Below are positions 30,705-39,935 of a stretch of 51,035 nt of DNA, one piece after another; within the stretch, counting starts at the first letter, position 1; every line of letters starts with the position of its first letter. The DNA comes from Synergistales bacterium (lineage in GTDB: Bacteria > Synergistota > Synergistia > Synergistales > Aminobacteriaceae). The notes below the pieces were generated by a model. It worked only from the letters and a program-made list of their open reading frames with translations. It did not search any database and was not told where the DNA came from. The position numbers and the translations under genes were made by a program. The stretch is taken from positions 1 to 51,035 of the forward strand of contig BNVH01000012.1 of assembly GCA_025997955.1 (NCBI GenBank), written 5' to 3'.

Positions 30705-32366
30705 ATGCGGGTCCGAGATCAGATTACTTTTGAAGCCAAAGATGACGCCGAAGCCCTTAGACTCGCCGGAGAACGATTGGGGAAAGACGCTGTTATTCTC
30801 TCCACAAGAACTGTTGAGGTGGGTGGCTTCTTTGGTCTCTTCAAACGGCGTATGCTGATGGTTTCCGCTGGGATTTTGCAAGACGAACAGACTGAAGCCA
30901 GAAGCAAGCCTAAAGAAAAAGACGACGTTACATCGAAAGAAAGGCTCGTCGCTTTTCAGAAGTTACTCGAGTTTAAACAGGCGGCTGAGGTTCGCGCCGG
31001 ACTTGAGCCGCGAAATATAGAAGCGCCCGGCGTTGCCGAGGACACGACTAAGGTTATATACTCCCCGTCGAGTATATCCTCCGGGGGCGGTGGCGCTAAT
31101 AGGCCGGTTGTGGATAGCGTGCATCTTTCTTCGGCCGGTCTCTCTTCCTCTTCGGCTTCGAGTTTCGGCGCGGAGGTAAAGGCTGACGCTAACGCAAGGG
31201 TCAATGGAGACTCAGGCGCTGAAATAGTTAGCCTAAAAGAGCAAATGGCGTTTCTATCCGATAGGTTGGATATGATTTTGCAAAAGCTCGAACAAAAGCC
31301 AGACTATCCTATTGAGGAATCAGTTGTCGCGGAGATGCCCGACGTCGAAGCGGAGACTCAGACTAAAAACTTCTCGGCAGGGCTTTTTGAAAACGCCAAA
31401 AAAGATGAGCCGGTTGATGAGCCGGTTCAAGATGTCCGGGATCTTGAATCCGTCGCGGAGACCGTTGTTCAACCTGTCACTCAGGCCGTCGCTCAGTCTG
31501 ACGTTCAAGCTGTCAAGGTTGAAGAAAAAAATATTGAAGAAAAAAATATTGAAGAAAAAAATATTGAAGAAAAAAAGCCTGATGTTAAGCCGGAGGACTT
31601 AATTAAAGAAGACGAATATTATCAAAGGCTTTTGTCAGTAGATGTGGAACCCTTGTACGCGTTTGAATTAGTTAAAGAATATCGTATGGGCGCGCATAAC
31701 AAGCCCTTTGCGAAATGGCTCGCAACCAAGGTTCCTTGCGCCGCGAAGACTTCATCTGATGCCTTGGGTGGGCGCAAGGTGATGCTAATAGGCCCAACCG
31801 GCGTTGGCAAAACCACTACTATAGCCAAATTAGCGGCTATGCAAGCTCTCTGGGATCACAAGAACGTTCTTCTTCTTACAAGCGATACATATAGAATTGC
31901 CGCGGTAGACCAACTGCGAACATATGCTAAGATATTAGGTGTGCCGATTGAGGTTATTTTTGAAGTTGAAAGTTTTCCCGGCATTCTTGAAAAGCATGCC
32001 GATGCTGAGTTGATTTTGTTGGATACGGCTGGACGGGGACAGAAAGACCGCAAGAACCTTGATACGTGTGAAGTTTTATATGATGCTTTTAAGCCCGACG
32101 CTATACATTTGGTTTTGGCCGCCAATATGAAATACAAGGATATGCGGGACGTCGTAAAACGTATGTCCGTTGTTCCGATTTCACGCGTTATTTTTACAAA
32201 GATAGATGAAACAGCTGACTATGGGTCTCTTCTGAGCGTCATAAAAATGTTGGGCAGTCCGGTGTCGTTTTTGACCACAGGACAAAATGTGCCAAATGAC
32301 ATTGAGGTGGCCTCGGCGGAGCGATTTGTGGACATGTTGTTGTGGAATGAAAACGAGGAGAGCTGA
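30705..32366 (+). CDS. flhF: Flagellar SRP-like GTPase FlhF
   Basis: A 553-residue SRP-type GTPase that sets flagellar position or number. The N-terminal B domain (MRVRDQITFEAKDDAEALRL is shortened here to its landmark FEAKDDAEALRLAGERLG) is followed by a long, low-complexity linker (about 70-300) with an EEKNI repeat. The NG domain has the P-loop GPTGVGKTTTIAKL near 363-376, TSDTYRIAAVDQLRTYA, LLDTAGRGQKD and a later TKIDE. Its ATG touches the flhA stop (TAAATG). In many bacteria flhG follows; here a PilZ-type gene follows instead. Confidence 0.95.
   Translation: MRVRDQITFEAKDDAEALRLAGERLGKDAVILSTRTVEVGGFFGLFKRRMLMVSAGILQDEQTEARSKPKEKDDVTSKERLVAFQKLLEFKQAAEVRAGLEPRNIEAPGVAEDTTKVIYSPSSISSGGGGANRPVVDSVHLSSAGLSSSSASSFGAEVKADANARVNGDSGAEIVSLKEQMAFLSDRLDMILQKLEQKPDYPIEESVVAEMPDVEAETQTKNFSAGLFENAKKDEPVDEPVQDVRDLESVAETVVQPVTQAVAQSDVQAVKVEEKNIEEKNIEEKNIEEKKPDVKPEDLIKEDEYYQRLLSVDVEPLYAFELVKEYRMGAHNKPFAKWLATKVPCAAKTSSDALGGRKVMLIGPTGVGKTTTIAKLAAMQALWDHKNVLLLTSDTYRIAAVDQLRTYAKILGVPIEVIFEVESFPGILEKHADAELILLDTAGRGQKDRKNLDTCEVLYDAFKPDAIHLVLAANMKYKDMRDVVKRMSVVPISRVIFTKIDETADYGSLLSVIKMLGSPVSFLTTGQNVPNDIEVASAERFVDMLLWNENEES
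31521..31577 (+). repeat. 15-bp tandem repeat with A7 runs in flhF
   Basis: GAAGAAAAAAATATT occurs three times and a fourth partial copy ends in GAAGAAAAAAAG, encoding (EEKNI)3-EEK. Each copy has a run of seven A. In the last copy the in-frame heptamer A-AAA-AAG (31571-31577) is a classic -1 slippery sequence; a -1 shift would meet TGA two codons later. Confidence 0.85.
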
Positions 32367-32368
32367 GA

Positions 32369-33079
32369 ATGGCTGTTGTGCGTGACGCTGAGCGCGAATA
32401 TGAGCAATCCCTGAAACAACTCGAGGGTATGATAGGTTCTAAGGTGGAGATTGTTATTACGTCAGGACTCTACAAAGGAAGCTATTCTTCGCGGTTGGAA
32501 GAAGTGAGTGGCGGTTTGGGAGCTTTGTCTCACCCCACTCTTAGAGGGGCTCTTTTACCGGTGCTTCGCAATGCTGAGTTTATGCTGAAAATCGAAGCCC
32601 CGAATTGTTTTTACCAAGCCGTTTCTGTATTTATACGTAGCAGTGTGAATGAGTCCGTGCCTCTTTTGTGGTTCAGGGTGAGCAATCCCTTGGAGAAGGT
32701 TCAGCGAAGGATGTTTGTGCGCATTCCGTGTAACATATCGGCCAACGTCTTTTTTCTCGGATACGATTCAGAACGTCCGGAGGGAGCGAAACTTCCTCCC
32801 CAAAAATGGTTTGAGGCTCGTGTGTCAGACATAAGTTTGGGGGGCTGCGGCCTTTCGGTTAAAAGAAATATAGAGTCTTATTGTATTGAGGGAGGCAGAT
32901 ATCTTTTACTGTCTAAAATTGGCGGAGTGGGTTTTTTTATTGCGGGCAAAGTGATTAAATTGTTTGACAAAAAAAAAGAAAATACCATCGACGCCGGTTT
33001 TGCTTATGACGGTTTGGCCGCTTCAATCGAAAAAGTCGTCGGGACGTTTATCAGGCAACAAGAGCTTATGTCGAGATGA
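32369..33079 (+). CDS. YcgR-like PilZ domain c-di-GMP receptor
   Basis: A 236-residue protein with an N-terminal YcgR-type beta domain (about 15-105) and a C-terminal PilZ domain. The c-di-GMP motifs are visible: RRMFVRIPCNI supplies the RxxxR arginines and DISLGGCGLS the (D/N)xSxxG turn. Such proteins bind c-di-GMP and brake or redirect the flagellar motor. It follows flhF by 2 nt, with GGAGAG upstream, and is followed by cheB. Its position in the flagellar operon supports a motor-brake role (inference from family). Confidence 0.88.
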   Translation: MAVVRDAEREYEQSLKQLEGMIGSKVEIVITSGLYKGSYSSRLEEVSGGLGALSHPTLRGALLPVLRNAEFMLKIEAPNCFYQAVSVFIRSSVNESVPLLWFRVSNPLEKVQRRMFVRIPCNISANVFFLGYDSERPEGAKLPPQKWFEARVSDISLGGCGLSVKRNIESYCIEGGRYLLLSKIGGVGFFIAGKVIKLFDKKKENTIDAGFAYDGLAASIEKVVGTFIRQQELMSR

Positions 33080-33115
33080 AGATTTCAGGAGAATCATTTT
33101 AACGAGGATGATTTT

Positions 33116-34195
33116 ATGAAAGAGCCGAAAGTCAGAGTGCTTATTGTGGATGATTCCGCTTTGATGCGGAGAATGTTGAGTGACATGCTGTCCTCGGAGC
33201 CTCGTATTGAGGTCATAGGGACGGCAAAGGATGGCGTTGACGCTCTCGCTAAAATTAGATTGTTATCCCCTGACGTTGTTACGCTTGACGTAGAAATGCC
33301 TAATAAGGGAGGATTGGAAGTCCTTGAAGAATTGATGGCTAAGAATCCTACCCCAGTGATTATGGTCAGCAGTCATACGCAAGAAGGAGCTCAGGTGACG
33401 ATCAAGGCGCTGTCTCTCGGATGTGTTGATTTCGTGGCAAAACCGTCCGGGTCCGTCTCTACGGACATAAAAGAAGTTGCGGCGGAACTCATAACTAAAG
33501 TGCTTATGGCAAAACACGCTAAGTTGCGTTCCGTGGTTAAAGACGCGGCGCGTCCGGTTGTTGTTACGACGGCTGTTCAGCCCCAAATAAATCGTTCCTC
33601 CGCAAGAGGATTGAGACGTGAAATTGTGGCTATAGCGGCTTCTACAGGCGGTCCTATGGCCTTGCAGCAGTTGATGTCCGGCTTGCCCGGAGATTTTCCT
33701 GTTCCTATAGTCATAACGCAGCATATGCCGAAAGATTTTACGGCTTCTTTCGCAAAACGGCTTGATTCCATCTCGGCTCTCACCGTTGTTGAGGGTGAGG
33801 AAGGAATGCCTCTGAAACCTGGATTGGCGGTTGTGGCGCCTGGCGGGAGTCATTTAATGGTAAAAAGACGTAGCCCAGGAGAACGCGTTTTTTGCGGACT
33901 GTCTGACGCTCCTCCGGTATTGTCTGTTAAGCCCGCCGCGAATATAATGTTCCTGAGCGTCGTTGACGAATTTGGGGGAAATGTGGTAGGCGTTATTTTA
34001 ACGGGTATGGGGCGCGATGGTACTGACGGCGCTACGGCTCTTCGTGCCAAAGGGGCTTACATCATAGCCGAGGCTCAGGAGACTTGCGTAGTTTATGGCA
34101 TGTCCAGAGCTGCCGTGGAGGCCGGGGTTGTCGATGAGATTCTTCCTTTGCATGATATTGCGGGTGCGCTCGTCAGATGTGTGAATTTACGGTAA
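33116..34195 (+). CDS. cheB: Chemotaxis protein-glutamate methylesterase CheB
   Basis: A 359-residue response regulator-esterase. The receiver domain holds VDDSALMRRM and phosphorylated Asp58 in VTLDVEMP, with later MVSSHT and KPSG. The methylesterase domain has the catalytic serine in AASTGGP (about 175), the histidine in TQHMP and the aspartate in GMGRDG. It removes methyl groups from, and deamidates, chemoreceptors, adapting the response. No cheR partner is present in this window. It lies 36 nt after the PilZ gene and 63 nt before cheA. Confidence 0.97.
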   Translation: MKEPKVRVLIVDDSALMRRMLSDMLSSEPRIEVIGTAKDGVDALAKIRLLSPDVVTLDVEMPNKGGLEVLEELMAKNPTPVIMVSSHTQEGAQVTIKALSLGCVDFVAKPSGSVSTDIKEVAAELITKVLMAKHAKLRSVVKDAARPVVVTTAVQPQINRSSARGLRREIVAIAASTGGPMALQQLMSGLPGDFPVPIVITQHMPKDFTASFAKRLDSISALTVVEGEEGMPLKPGLAVVAPGGSHLMVKRRSPGERVFCGLSDAPPVLSVKPAANIMFLSVVDEFGGNVVGVILTGMGRDGTDGATALRAKGAYIIAEAQETCVVYGMSRAAVEAGVVDEILPLHDIAGALVRCVNLR

Positions 34196-34258
34196 GCAAA
34201 AGTTTCGCGGGACGCGGGAATACATTTTTGGAATTTATGAGTTTGGGGATGGTGGATC

Positions 34259-36337
34259 ATGACTGAAATGGATATGAGCCAATACTTGGGCGCGTTTTTG
34301 GATGAGGCTGGCGATAATCTGCAGAGGTTGGACGATCTTGTGCTTGCGTTGGAGAAAGACACAATGAATCTTGACGTCATCAATGAAATCTTCCGCGCCG
34401 CTCACACCTTGAAGGGCATGTCGGCGACAATGGGTTTCGAGAAGATGACGGGGCTGACTCACGCTCTGGAGGATCGCCTTGATGCTGCACGCAAGGGAAC
34501 CCACCATCTCGATGAATTTGATATGGATTTGATGTTTAAATCTCTTGATACCATGAAGTCCATGGTGGACTCTATCAGAGCAGGCGATACTGACGCGCAT
34601 ATGGATGTGTCGGAGTTGGTGGCGGCGTTGCGCAACATGAACCTTGAGGCCGAGGAGGCTAAGGCTAAGTCCGACGCTCAGGATCAAAAAGACGGGGACG
34701 GTAGTAAAAACCTCTCGTCTCAAGAAAACGAATGGGTTTCCGAAGCCAAAGGCGCAGGTATGATGGTATATACCGTTCTTACCAAATTGAGCGAGACTTG
34801 CCTTTTGAAAGCCGCGCGCGCTTATATGGTTGTCAGTCGCTTAGAGGAAATGGGCGATGTCATAAAGTCTGAGCCCTCCGTCGAAGCGTTGGAAAACGAG
34901 GATTTTATACTCGACTTTACTATCTATCTCAGCACCAAGAGTACCGCTAACGAGATTAAGAACGCTGTTCTCAGAATCAGCGATGTCGCCACGGTGGAAG
35001 TCGAGGAACTGAAAAATATCGCGCCTAAACTCGTAGAGGCGAAAGCCGCTCCAACTCCTGTTGAGCCCGCGCCGAAACATGAAGAAAAAGCCGTGGTGGA
35101 AGCTAAGGCGCCCGCGCCTGCTCCGCATCCAAAAGCGGCCGCTCCGGCCGCTCCGACAAGGACAGCGGAGTCGAAAAAGGTCAATCAGACCGTGCGAGTC
35201 GATATCGGGCGCTTGGATAAGTTGATGAGCCTTGTCGGCGAGCTTGTCATAGGGCGCGCCCGTGTCGAGAGATTGGCTCAGGAGGCTCGACTTCGCGAGT
35301 TCGATGAGCCCCTGTCGCAGCTTGGGCGAATTTCTGGGGATATTCAGGAGCTAGTGACCAAGCTCAGAATGGTGCCGGTATCCTTTACGTTTGACCGTTT
35401 TCCGCGCCTTATCCGCGATATGTCCAAATCACTCGGCAAGGATATAGAGTTGGTTTTGGAGGGGCAGGACACGGAGCTTGACCGCACTGTTATCGACGAG
35501 ATAGGCGACCCTATGGTTCACCTTATCCGCAATTCGCTTGACCACGGAATTGAGACGCGCGAAGATCGCCGTAAAGCCGGCAAGCCCGAAAAAGGCATAC
35601 TTAAGATTTCGGCCTATCAGGAGGGCAGCGGCGTCATTATCGAGGTTATGGACGATGGCAAGGGAATAAACCCCGAAAAGGTCAAAACCAAAGCCATAGA
35701 CCGCGGAATCCTTACGGAAGAAGAGGCGACTACCATATCCGATGAAGAAGCCATTCAGTTATGCTTACTGCCGGGGTTCAGTATGGCCGAGAAGATAACT
35801 GACATATCTGGACGCGGCGTCGGCATGGATGCTGTCAAGACGAAAGTCGAGACTTTGGGCGGTCAGCTTGATATGGTCTCTAAGGTTGGACAGGGGACTA
35901 ATATTTACATCAGATTGCCTTTGACTTTGGCTATCGTGCTTTCTCTCTTGATTAAGGTAGGGGACGAAACTTACGCTATTTCCCTTGAGAACGTAGAGGA
36001 AACTATATTGGTCAGGCGCGAGAATATAAAGACAGTCCATGGTTTGCCGGCCACTATTCTACGCGGGGAAGTGCTTTCATTGAGTGACCTCGGCGACGTA
36101 CTCGGCACAGTGGTAGAGCGAGACCATCGCGATGAGTATCCTGTTGTTGTGGTAAAAATAGGAAAGAACAAGATAGGATTTATCGTCGACGAGCTTATAG
36201 GACAGCAGGAAATTGTCATTAAGTCACTCGGTCGCTTCCTTTCGAAGATAAAGGGAATAGCCGGCGCTACGATTCTCGGCGATGGAAACGTCGCTCTGAT
36301 ATTGGATGTCGTGTCCTTTTATTCGATGAAGGGATAA
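34259..36337 (+). CDS. cheA: Chemotaxis histidine kinase CheA
   Basis: A 692-residue kinase with all five domains: HPt with phospho-accepting His49 in FRAAHTLKG; a P2-like response-regulator docking region (about 160-250); an Ala/Pro linker; the dimerisation helices (VDIGRLDKLMSLVGELVI); the ATPase with HLIRNSLDHGIE, DDGKGI and GRGVGMDAVK; and a C-terminal CheW-like domain (about 560-690) ending LILDVVSFYSMKG. It passes phosphate to CheB and CheY. No separate cheW or cheY lies in the operon. ATG at 34259 has a weak GGGGATGG upstream. Confidence 0.97.
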   Translation: MTEMDMSQYLGAFLDEAGDNLQRLDDLVLALEKDTMNLDVINEIFRAAHTLKGMSATMGFEKMTGLTHALEDRLDAARKGTHHLDEFDMDLMFKSLDTMKSMVDSIRAGDTDAHMDVSELVAALRNMNLEAEEAKAKSDAQDQKDGDGSKNLSSQENEWVSEAKGAGMMVYTVLTKLSETCLLKAARAYMVVSRLEEMGDVIKSEPSVEALENEDFILDFTIYLSTKSTANEIKNAVLRISDVATVEVEELKNIAPKLVEAKAAPTPVEPAPKHEEKAVVEAKAPAPAPHPKAAAPAAPTRTAESKKVNQTVRVDIGRLDKLMSLVGELVIGRARVERLAQEARLREFDEPLSQLGRISGDIQELVTKLRMVPVSFTFDRFPRLIRDMSKSLGKDIELVLEGQDTELDRTVIDEIGDPMVHLIRNSLDHGIETREDRRKAGKPEKGILKISAYQEGSGVIIEVMDDGKGINPEKVKTKAIDRGILTEEEATTISDEEAIQLCLLPGFSMAEKITDISGRGVGMDAVKTKVETLGGQLDMVSKVGQGTNIYIRLPLTLAIVLSLLIKVGDETYAISLENVEETILVRRENIKTVHGLPATILRGEVLSLSDLGDVLGTVVERDHRDEYPVVVVKIGKNKIGFIVDELIGQQEIVIKSLGRFLSKIKGIAGATILGDGNVALILDVVSFYSMKG

Positions 36338-36349
36338 AAAGGAAAGAAT

Positions 36350-36991
36350 ATGCTGGATCTAAGCTCGTTCAATAACTTACAATTGGACGCTATCCGCGAG
36401 GTCGGCAATATAGGAACGGGCAATGCGGCGACGGCTTTGTCGAAGCTTTTGGCATGTATGATTGACATGGATGTTCCAAGAGCCGACCTGGTTTCTATTT
36501 ATTCTCTGTCAGAGTACTACGGAGACCCTGATTCTGTTGTCGCGGCTGTTTTTGTGCGCTCTTTCGGAGAGTTTGGATGCAGTTTGATTTTTATTCAAGA
36601 AGAAGAAGATGCCGACTTGATGGTAAATCTTTTGCTGAAACAGCAGTTTGGGGATTCTGTCCCAACTGACCTTGATCCCGAGATGAAAGACAGCGCCCTT
36701 ACGGAAGTGGGAAATATTATTCTGAGTTCTTTTCTGAACGCTGTTAATATGCTTATAGGAACTCAGCATCAGATTTCGGTGCCCGGCGTGGCTCGTGATA
36801 TGTTGGCGTCTATTCTTGATGTAGTTGCGTCTATTTTTGGTCAGATGGGAGATATGGCGCTGGTCATCAACACACAGCTTCGGGTGGGCGCGTCCTCGCA
36901 GAACGAGGAGAGAGTTATATCGGGGAATATTGTAATGTTGCCTGATCCCGACGCTCTTGAGCTCCTTCTGAGAAAGTTGCAGGTACTTTAG
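36350..36991 (+). CDS. cheC: CheY-P phosphatase CheC
   Basis: A 213-residue CheC with both phosphatase active sites: REVGNIGTGNAATAL (Glu17, Asn20) and a second TEVGNIILSS with its Glu/Asn pair near residue 120. CheC dephosphorylates CheY-P and binds CheD to form the adaptation feedback known from Bacillus and Thermotoga. The gene lies 12 nt after cheA and 2 nt before cheD, so the two partners are translationally coupled. Confidence 0.95.
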   Translation: MLDLSSFNNLQLDAIREVGNIGTGNAATALSKLLACMIDMDVPRADLVSIYSLSEYYGDPDSVVAAVFVRSFGEFGCSLIFIQEEEDADLMVNLLLKQQFGDSVPTDLDPEMKDSALTEVGNIILSSFLNAVNMLIGTQHQISVPGVARDMLASILDVVASIFGQMGDMALVINTQLRVGASSQNEERVISGNIVMLPDPDALELLLRKLQVL

Positions 36992-36993
36992 TC

Positions 36994-37482
36994 ATGGAAA
37001 ATACTTACCATGTAGGCATGGCTGACTTGGTTGTGGTCAGCGCCCCGGCGGTGCTGATTACGCTGGGATTGGGTTCCTGTATTGGACTTGTCATTTTCGA
37101 TACAACAGCTAAGATTGCTGGCATGGCGCATATCATGTTGCCCGACAGCCGCGGTACAAAAATTATTGAGAAAGTCGGGAAATTTGCTGATACCGCCGTT
37201 CCGACGGTTATAGATGAACTTATCAAAAAAGGCGCCTCTAAAAACCGCATGAAGGCGAAAATAGCCGGGGGCGCCCAGATGTTTGCGCTGCCGGGCGTAG
37301 CCACGGATTTTCTTTCCGTCGGCGTACGCAATGTCAAAGAGACCACGAGTATGTTGCAAAAATCCGGCATATCCTTAGTGGCGTCTGATACGGGCGGAAA
37401 CAAAGGCCGAACGGTTGAATTTTCAACCACGACATGGATGCTTGCTATCAAAACGTTGGGTAAGGGTAAAACGGAGATTTAG
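36994..37482 (+). CDS. cheD: Chemoreceptor glutamine deamidase CheD
   Basis: A 162-residue CheD. The catalytic cysteine is Cys29 in LGLGSCIGLVIFD and the histidine is His46 in GMAHIMLPDS; KIAGGAQMF and GRTVEFSTTTWML are further family landmarks. It deamidates glutamines in chemoreceptors and is controlled by CheC, encoded just upstream. Length is standard. Confidence 0.96.
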   Translation: MENTYHVGMADLVVVSAPAVLITLGLGSCIGLVIFDTTAKIAGMAHIMLPDSRGTKIIEKVGKFADTAVPTVIDELIKKGASKNRMKAKIAGGAQMFALPGVATDFLSVGVRNVKETTSMLQKSGISLVASDTGGNKGRTVEFSTTTWMLAIKTLGKGKTEI

Positions 37483-37514
37483 AGTTTAAGCAATATTAGT
37501 GGGGAGGGGTATCC

Positions 37515-38267
37515 TTGGATTCAGGAACGCCGGATATGGAGCAGTGGCGTGAATATGCTGAGAATCCGACCGCTGAGCTAAAGGAAAAAATCGTAAAAAG
37601 ATACCTCCCCCTTATAAAATACGTGGTCGGTCGAATGGCCGTATCCGCTCCTTCCGGACTCGATTACGAAGACATGTTGAGTTTTGGGGTTTTTGGGCTT
37701 CTTGACGCCATCGACAGGTTTGACATTTCTAAGGGCTTTTCTTTTCAGACTTTTGCGGTGCCGCGCATCAGGGGCGCTGTATTGGATGAATTGCGCAAAT
37801 ATGACTGGATATCGAGAACGGGTCGCGAGAAACTGCAAAAATTAAATGGCGCTATCGAAAAAGTGTTGCGTGAAAAAGGCAAGTTGCGAGACGAGTGGGT
37901 TATGCAGGAAATGGGCGTAAATGATAAAACTTACAGAGAGTCTCTTGAGTTGGCTAGCCGCAGTTATATAGTGTCGTTAGATGAAGTTATAGCACTTGAG
38001 GACGGCGACGTCAGCTTAGACGGATTGGTGGCCGACGAGTCGGAGGGCGTTGATTTAGCTCTGGAGATTCAGGATGATACGAAAAGCATCGTGGATGCGC
38101 TTACGCGCTTGCCGGAGCGAGAGCTGCAGGTTATTTCTTTTTATTATTATGAGGGGCTCACTTTGAAAGAAATTGGACATATACTTGGAGTGGGCGAGTC
38201 TCGGGTTTCACAAATTCACGGTATGGCATTGACAACTCTTCGAACCTTAATAGCAAATAAAAGCTGA
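37515..38267 (+). CDS. fliA: Flagellar sigma factor (FliA/SigD/WhiG type)
   Basis: A 250-residue sigma-28 factor. Region 2 spans LPLIKYVVGRMAV, GLDYEDMLSFGVFGLLDAIDRFD and FQTFAVPRIRGAVLDELR with DWISRTGRE; region 3 lies in the middle; region 4 has LPERELQVISFYYYEGLTLKEIG and VGESRVSQIHGMALTTLR. It directs transcription of late flagellar and chemotaxis genes. It starts with TTG at 37515 after GGGGAGGGG. It lies in the same operon as cheD and fapA. No anti-sigma flgM is adjacent. Confidence 0.95.
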   Translation: MDSGTPDMEQWREYAENPTAELKEKIVKRYLPLIKYVVGRMAVSAPSGLDYEDMLSFGVFGLLDAIDRFDISKGFSFQTFAVPRIRGAVLDELRKYDWISRTGREKLQKLNGAIEKVLREKGKLRDEWVMQEMGVNDKTYRESLELASRSYIVSLDEVIALEDGDVSLDGLVADESEGVDLALEIQDDTKSIVDALTRLPERELQVISFYYYEGLTLKEIGHILGVGESRVSQIHGMALTTLRTLIANKS

Positions 38268-38282
38268 GGGAGATTGGTAATC

Positions 38283-39878
38283 ATGGCTGACGATACACTA
38301 AAAATAGAGGCTGATTCGGGTGGTATTTATCTGACGTTGATGTCCGATGAAATTTCTTTGCCGGCGGCCATGCGATTTTTAGACGTGCAGGGAGTTCGCA
38401 AGTATAATGCCAAGGCGCTTGAGGAAATCATTCGGCAAAAGGTCCATACGCGTCAGAGAATCGCCGAGCGAAATATAGCGGAAGAGAGGGACGCGGTCAT
38501 TGATGTGCAGGTAGCCAAGGACGGCCTCAGCGCAACTGTGGCTCTGGAAGCTCCTTTTTTTACTAAGCCTTGGCCCGACGCTACGGATATAGAGAACAGG
38601 CTTGAGGAAAAAGGCGTCACTTTTGGCGTCGACAAGGGGGCCATAGAGAATATAGTGTCCTTGAAGGTGACCGGCGAGGTGATTTTGGTCGCTAAAGGAG
38701 AGCCGCCCAAAAACGGATCCAACGCGAAAATCGAGTTGATTCTCGACCCCGACAAAGCTGGCGAGCAAGAAGCCGAACAGACCACCGAAAAAATTGACTA
38801 CCGCACGAGAAGCGTATTCTTGAACGTTCATAAAGGAGACAAAATAGCCGAAAAGCATCTGGCCACAGAGGGGACGGATGGCATGTCGGTGCTCGGCGCT
38901 CCGTTGAAAGCCGCGCCGGGTAAGGACGTGGCGTTTTCGGCTGGCAGTGGCGTTGAGGTTACGGAAGACGGACTGTCGCTCTTGGCGGCGCTCGACGGAC
39001 GTCTTTTGAACAGGGACAAAAAACTCATGGTTCTGCCTGAGCTTGAGGTTAACGGTGATGTCGACTTTGGGATAGGCAATATCAATTTTACCGGTTCCGT
39101 GAAAGTAAAGGGCTCCGTGCGCGATGGTTTCAGTATTGTGGCGACCGGCGACATCGAAATAAGAGAGATGGTGGAAGGAGCGCATATCGAGAGCGCAAAC
39201 AACGTCACTATCGGCGGTGGCGTTCGTGGAATGAACAAGGGCAAGATATTGGCCGACGGTAACATAAAAATGGGCTTTGCCGACCAAGCCTACTTGCGCA
39301 GCAGGAGCGACGTCGAGGTTAAAAACGCCATTTTGCACAGCGAAGTGATAGCTCAGAACAACGTGACGGTTATGGGCGGGTCGAAGGGTCAGATTGCCGG
39401 TGGCAAAGTTCAGGCCGGCATGGAGGTAATGTGTCAGACCCTCGGCAGCGAAATGGGTACGAAGACGGAGATTATCGTCGGTCTTCCGCCCGAGCAAGCC
39501 GAGCGCCGCAAGGAACTTCAACTTCTGTTGAGTCAGCGCAATGAAGATAGTGAGAAAAACGAGGCCAACCTCGGCTTTCTTAAAAAATTGGATCAAGCCG
39601 GCAAATTAGACGACGAAAAGCGCCAGATGATGGTTAAGCTCATGCAGGCTAAGTTCAAGGCTCAAGCGGCCATCAAGTCTATGCAAGAAGAGCTCAAGGA
39701 AATAGAGGAGCGTCTTGAACTCGGTAAATCCAAGGGTGTGGTTCGCGTAAAGGGTGTCTGTTATCCCGGCGTCAGCATAACGATAAGAGGCGTATCTTAC
39801 GCCGTGCAGTCTCCGTTCAAGTTCGCGTCCTTCGCTTACGTGGACGGAGAAGTCAAGATGAGGTCTTACGACGCTTGA
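38283..39878 (+). CDS. FapA family (DUF342) polymer-forming protein
   Basis: A 531-residue DUF342 protein: an N-terminal segment, a right-handed beta-helix of FapA type (VNGDVDFGIGNINFTGSVKVKGSV and IEIREMVEGAHIESANNVTIGGG are shortened landmarks of a run of such strands), a coiled coil (about 405-480) and a small C-terminal beta domain. FapA proteins are common beside fliA in flagellar operons; one is linked to sporulation-like membrane signalling, but the flagellar role is unclear. ATG at 38283 is preferred with GAGGGAG upstream; TTG at 38274 is possible. A long antisense ORF over this gene is a shadow. Confidence 0.88.
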   Translation: MADDTLKIEADSGGIYLTLMSDEISLPAAMRFLDVQGVRKYNAKALEEIIRQKVHTRQRIAERNIAEERDAVIDVQVAKDGLSATVALEAPFFTKPWPDATDIENRLEEKGVTFGVDKGAIENIVSLKVTGEVILVAKGEPPKNGSNAKIELILDPDKAGEQEAEQTTEKIDYRTRSVFLNVHKGDKIAEKHLATEGTDGMSVLGAPLKAAPGKDVAFSAGSGVEVTEDGLSLLAALDGRLLNRDKKLMVLPELEVNGDVDFGIGNINFTGSVKVKGSVRDGFSIVATGDIEIREMVEGAHIESANNVTIGGGVRGMNKGKILADGNIKMGFADQAYLRSRSDVEVKNAILHSEVIAQNNVTVMGGSKGQIAGGKVQAGMEVMCQTLGSEMGTKTEIIVGLPPEQAERRKELQLLLSQRNEDSEKNEANLGFLKKLDQAGKLDDEKRQMMVKLMQAKFKAQAAIKSMQEELKEIEERLELGKSKGVVRVKGVCYPGVSITIRGVSYAVQSPFKFASFAYVDGEVKMRSYDA

Positions 39879-39896
39879 GTTAATTTTCCGAAAAGC

Positions 39897-39924
39897 TAAT
39901 TCTGAAAGGTTAATTCTGAAAGGT
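39897..39924 (+). repeat. Duplicated 14-bp unit carrying the ribosome-binding site
   Basis: TAATTCTGAAAGGT occurs twice back to back, preceded by a degenerate TAATTTTCCGAAAAG. Each copy ends in a GAAAGG Shine-Dalgarno-like stretch; the second lies 11 nt before the ATG at 39936. Confidence 0.85.
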
Positions 39925-39935
39925 TTGGTGAGCTT

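Noticed and set aside
31312..31602. 96-residue plus-strand ORF inside flhF
   Set aside because: Alternate frame of the low-complexity linker; composition is an artefact of A-rich repeats.
38379..39596. 405-residue antisense ORF across the FapA-type gene
   Set aside because: It mirrors the real gene, has no recognisable domain and no ribosome-binding site, while the plus-strand frame encodes a complete DUF342 protein in an operon.
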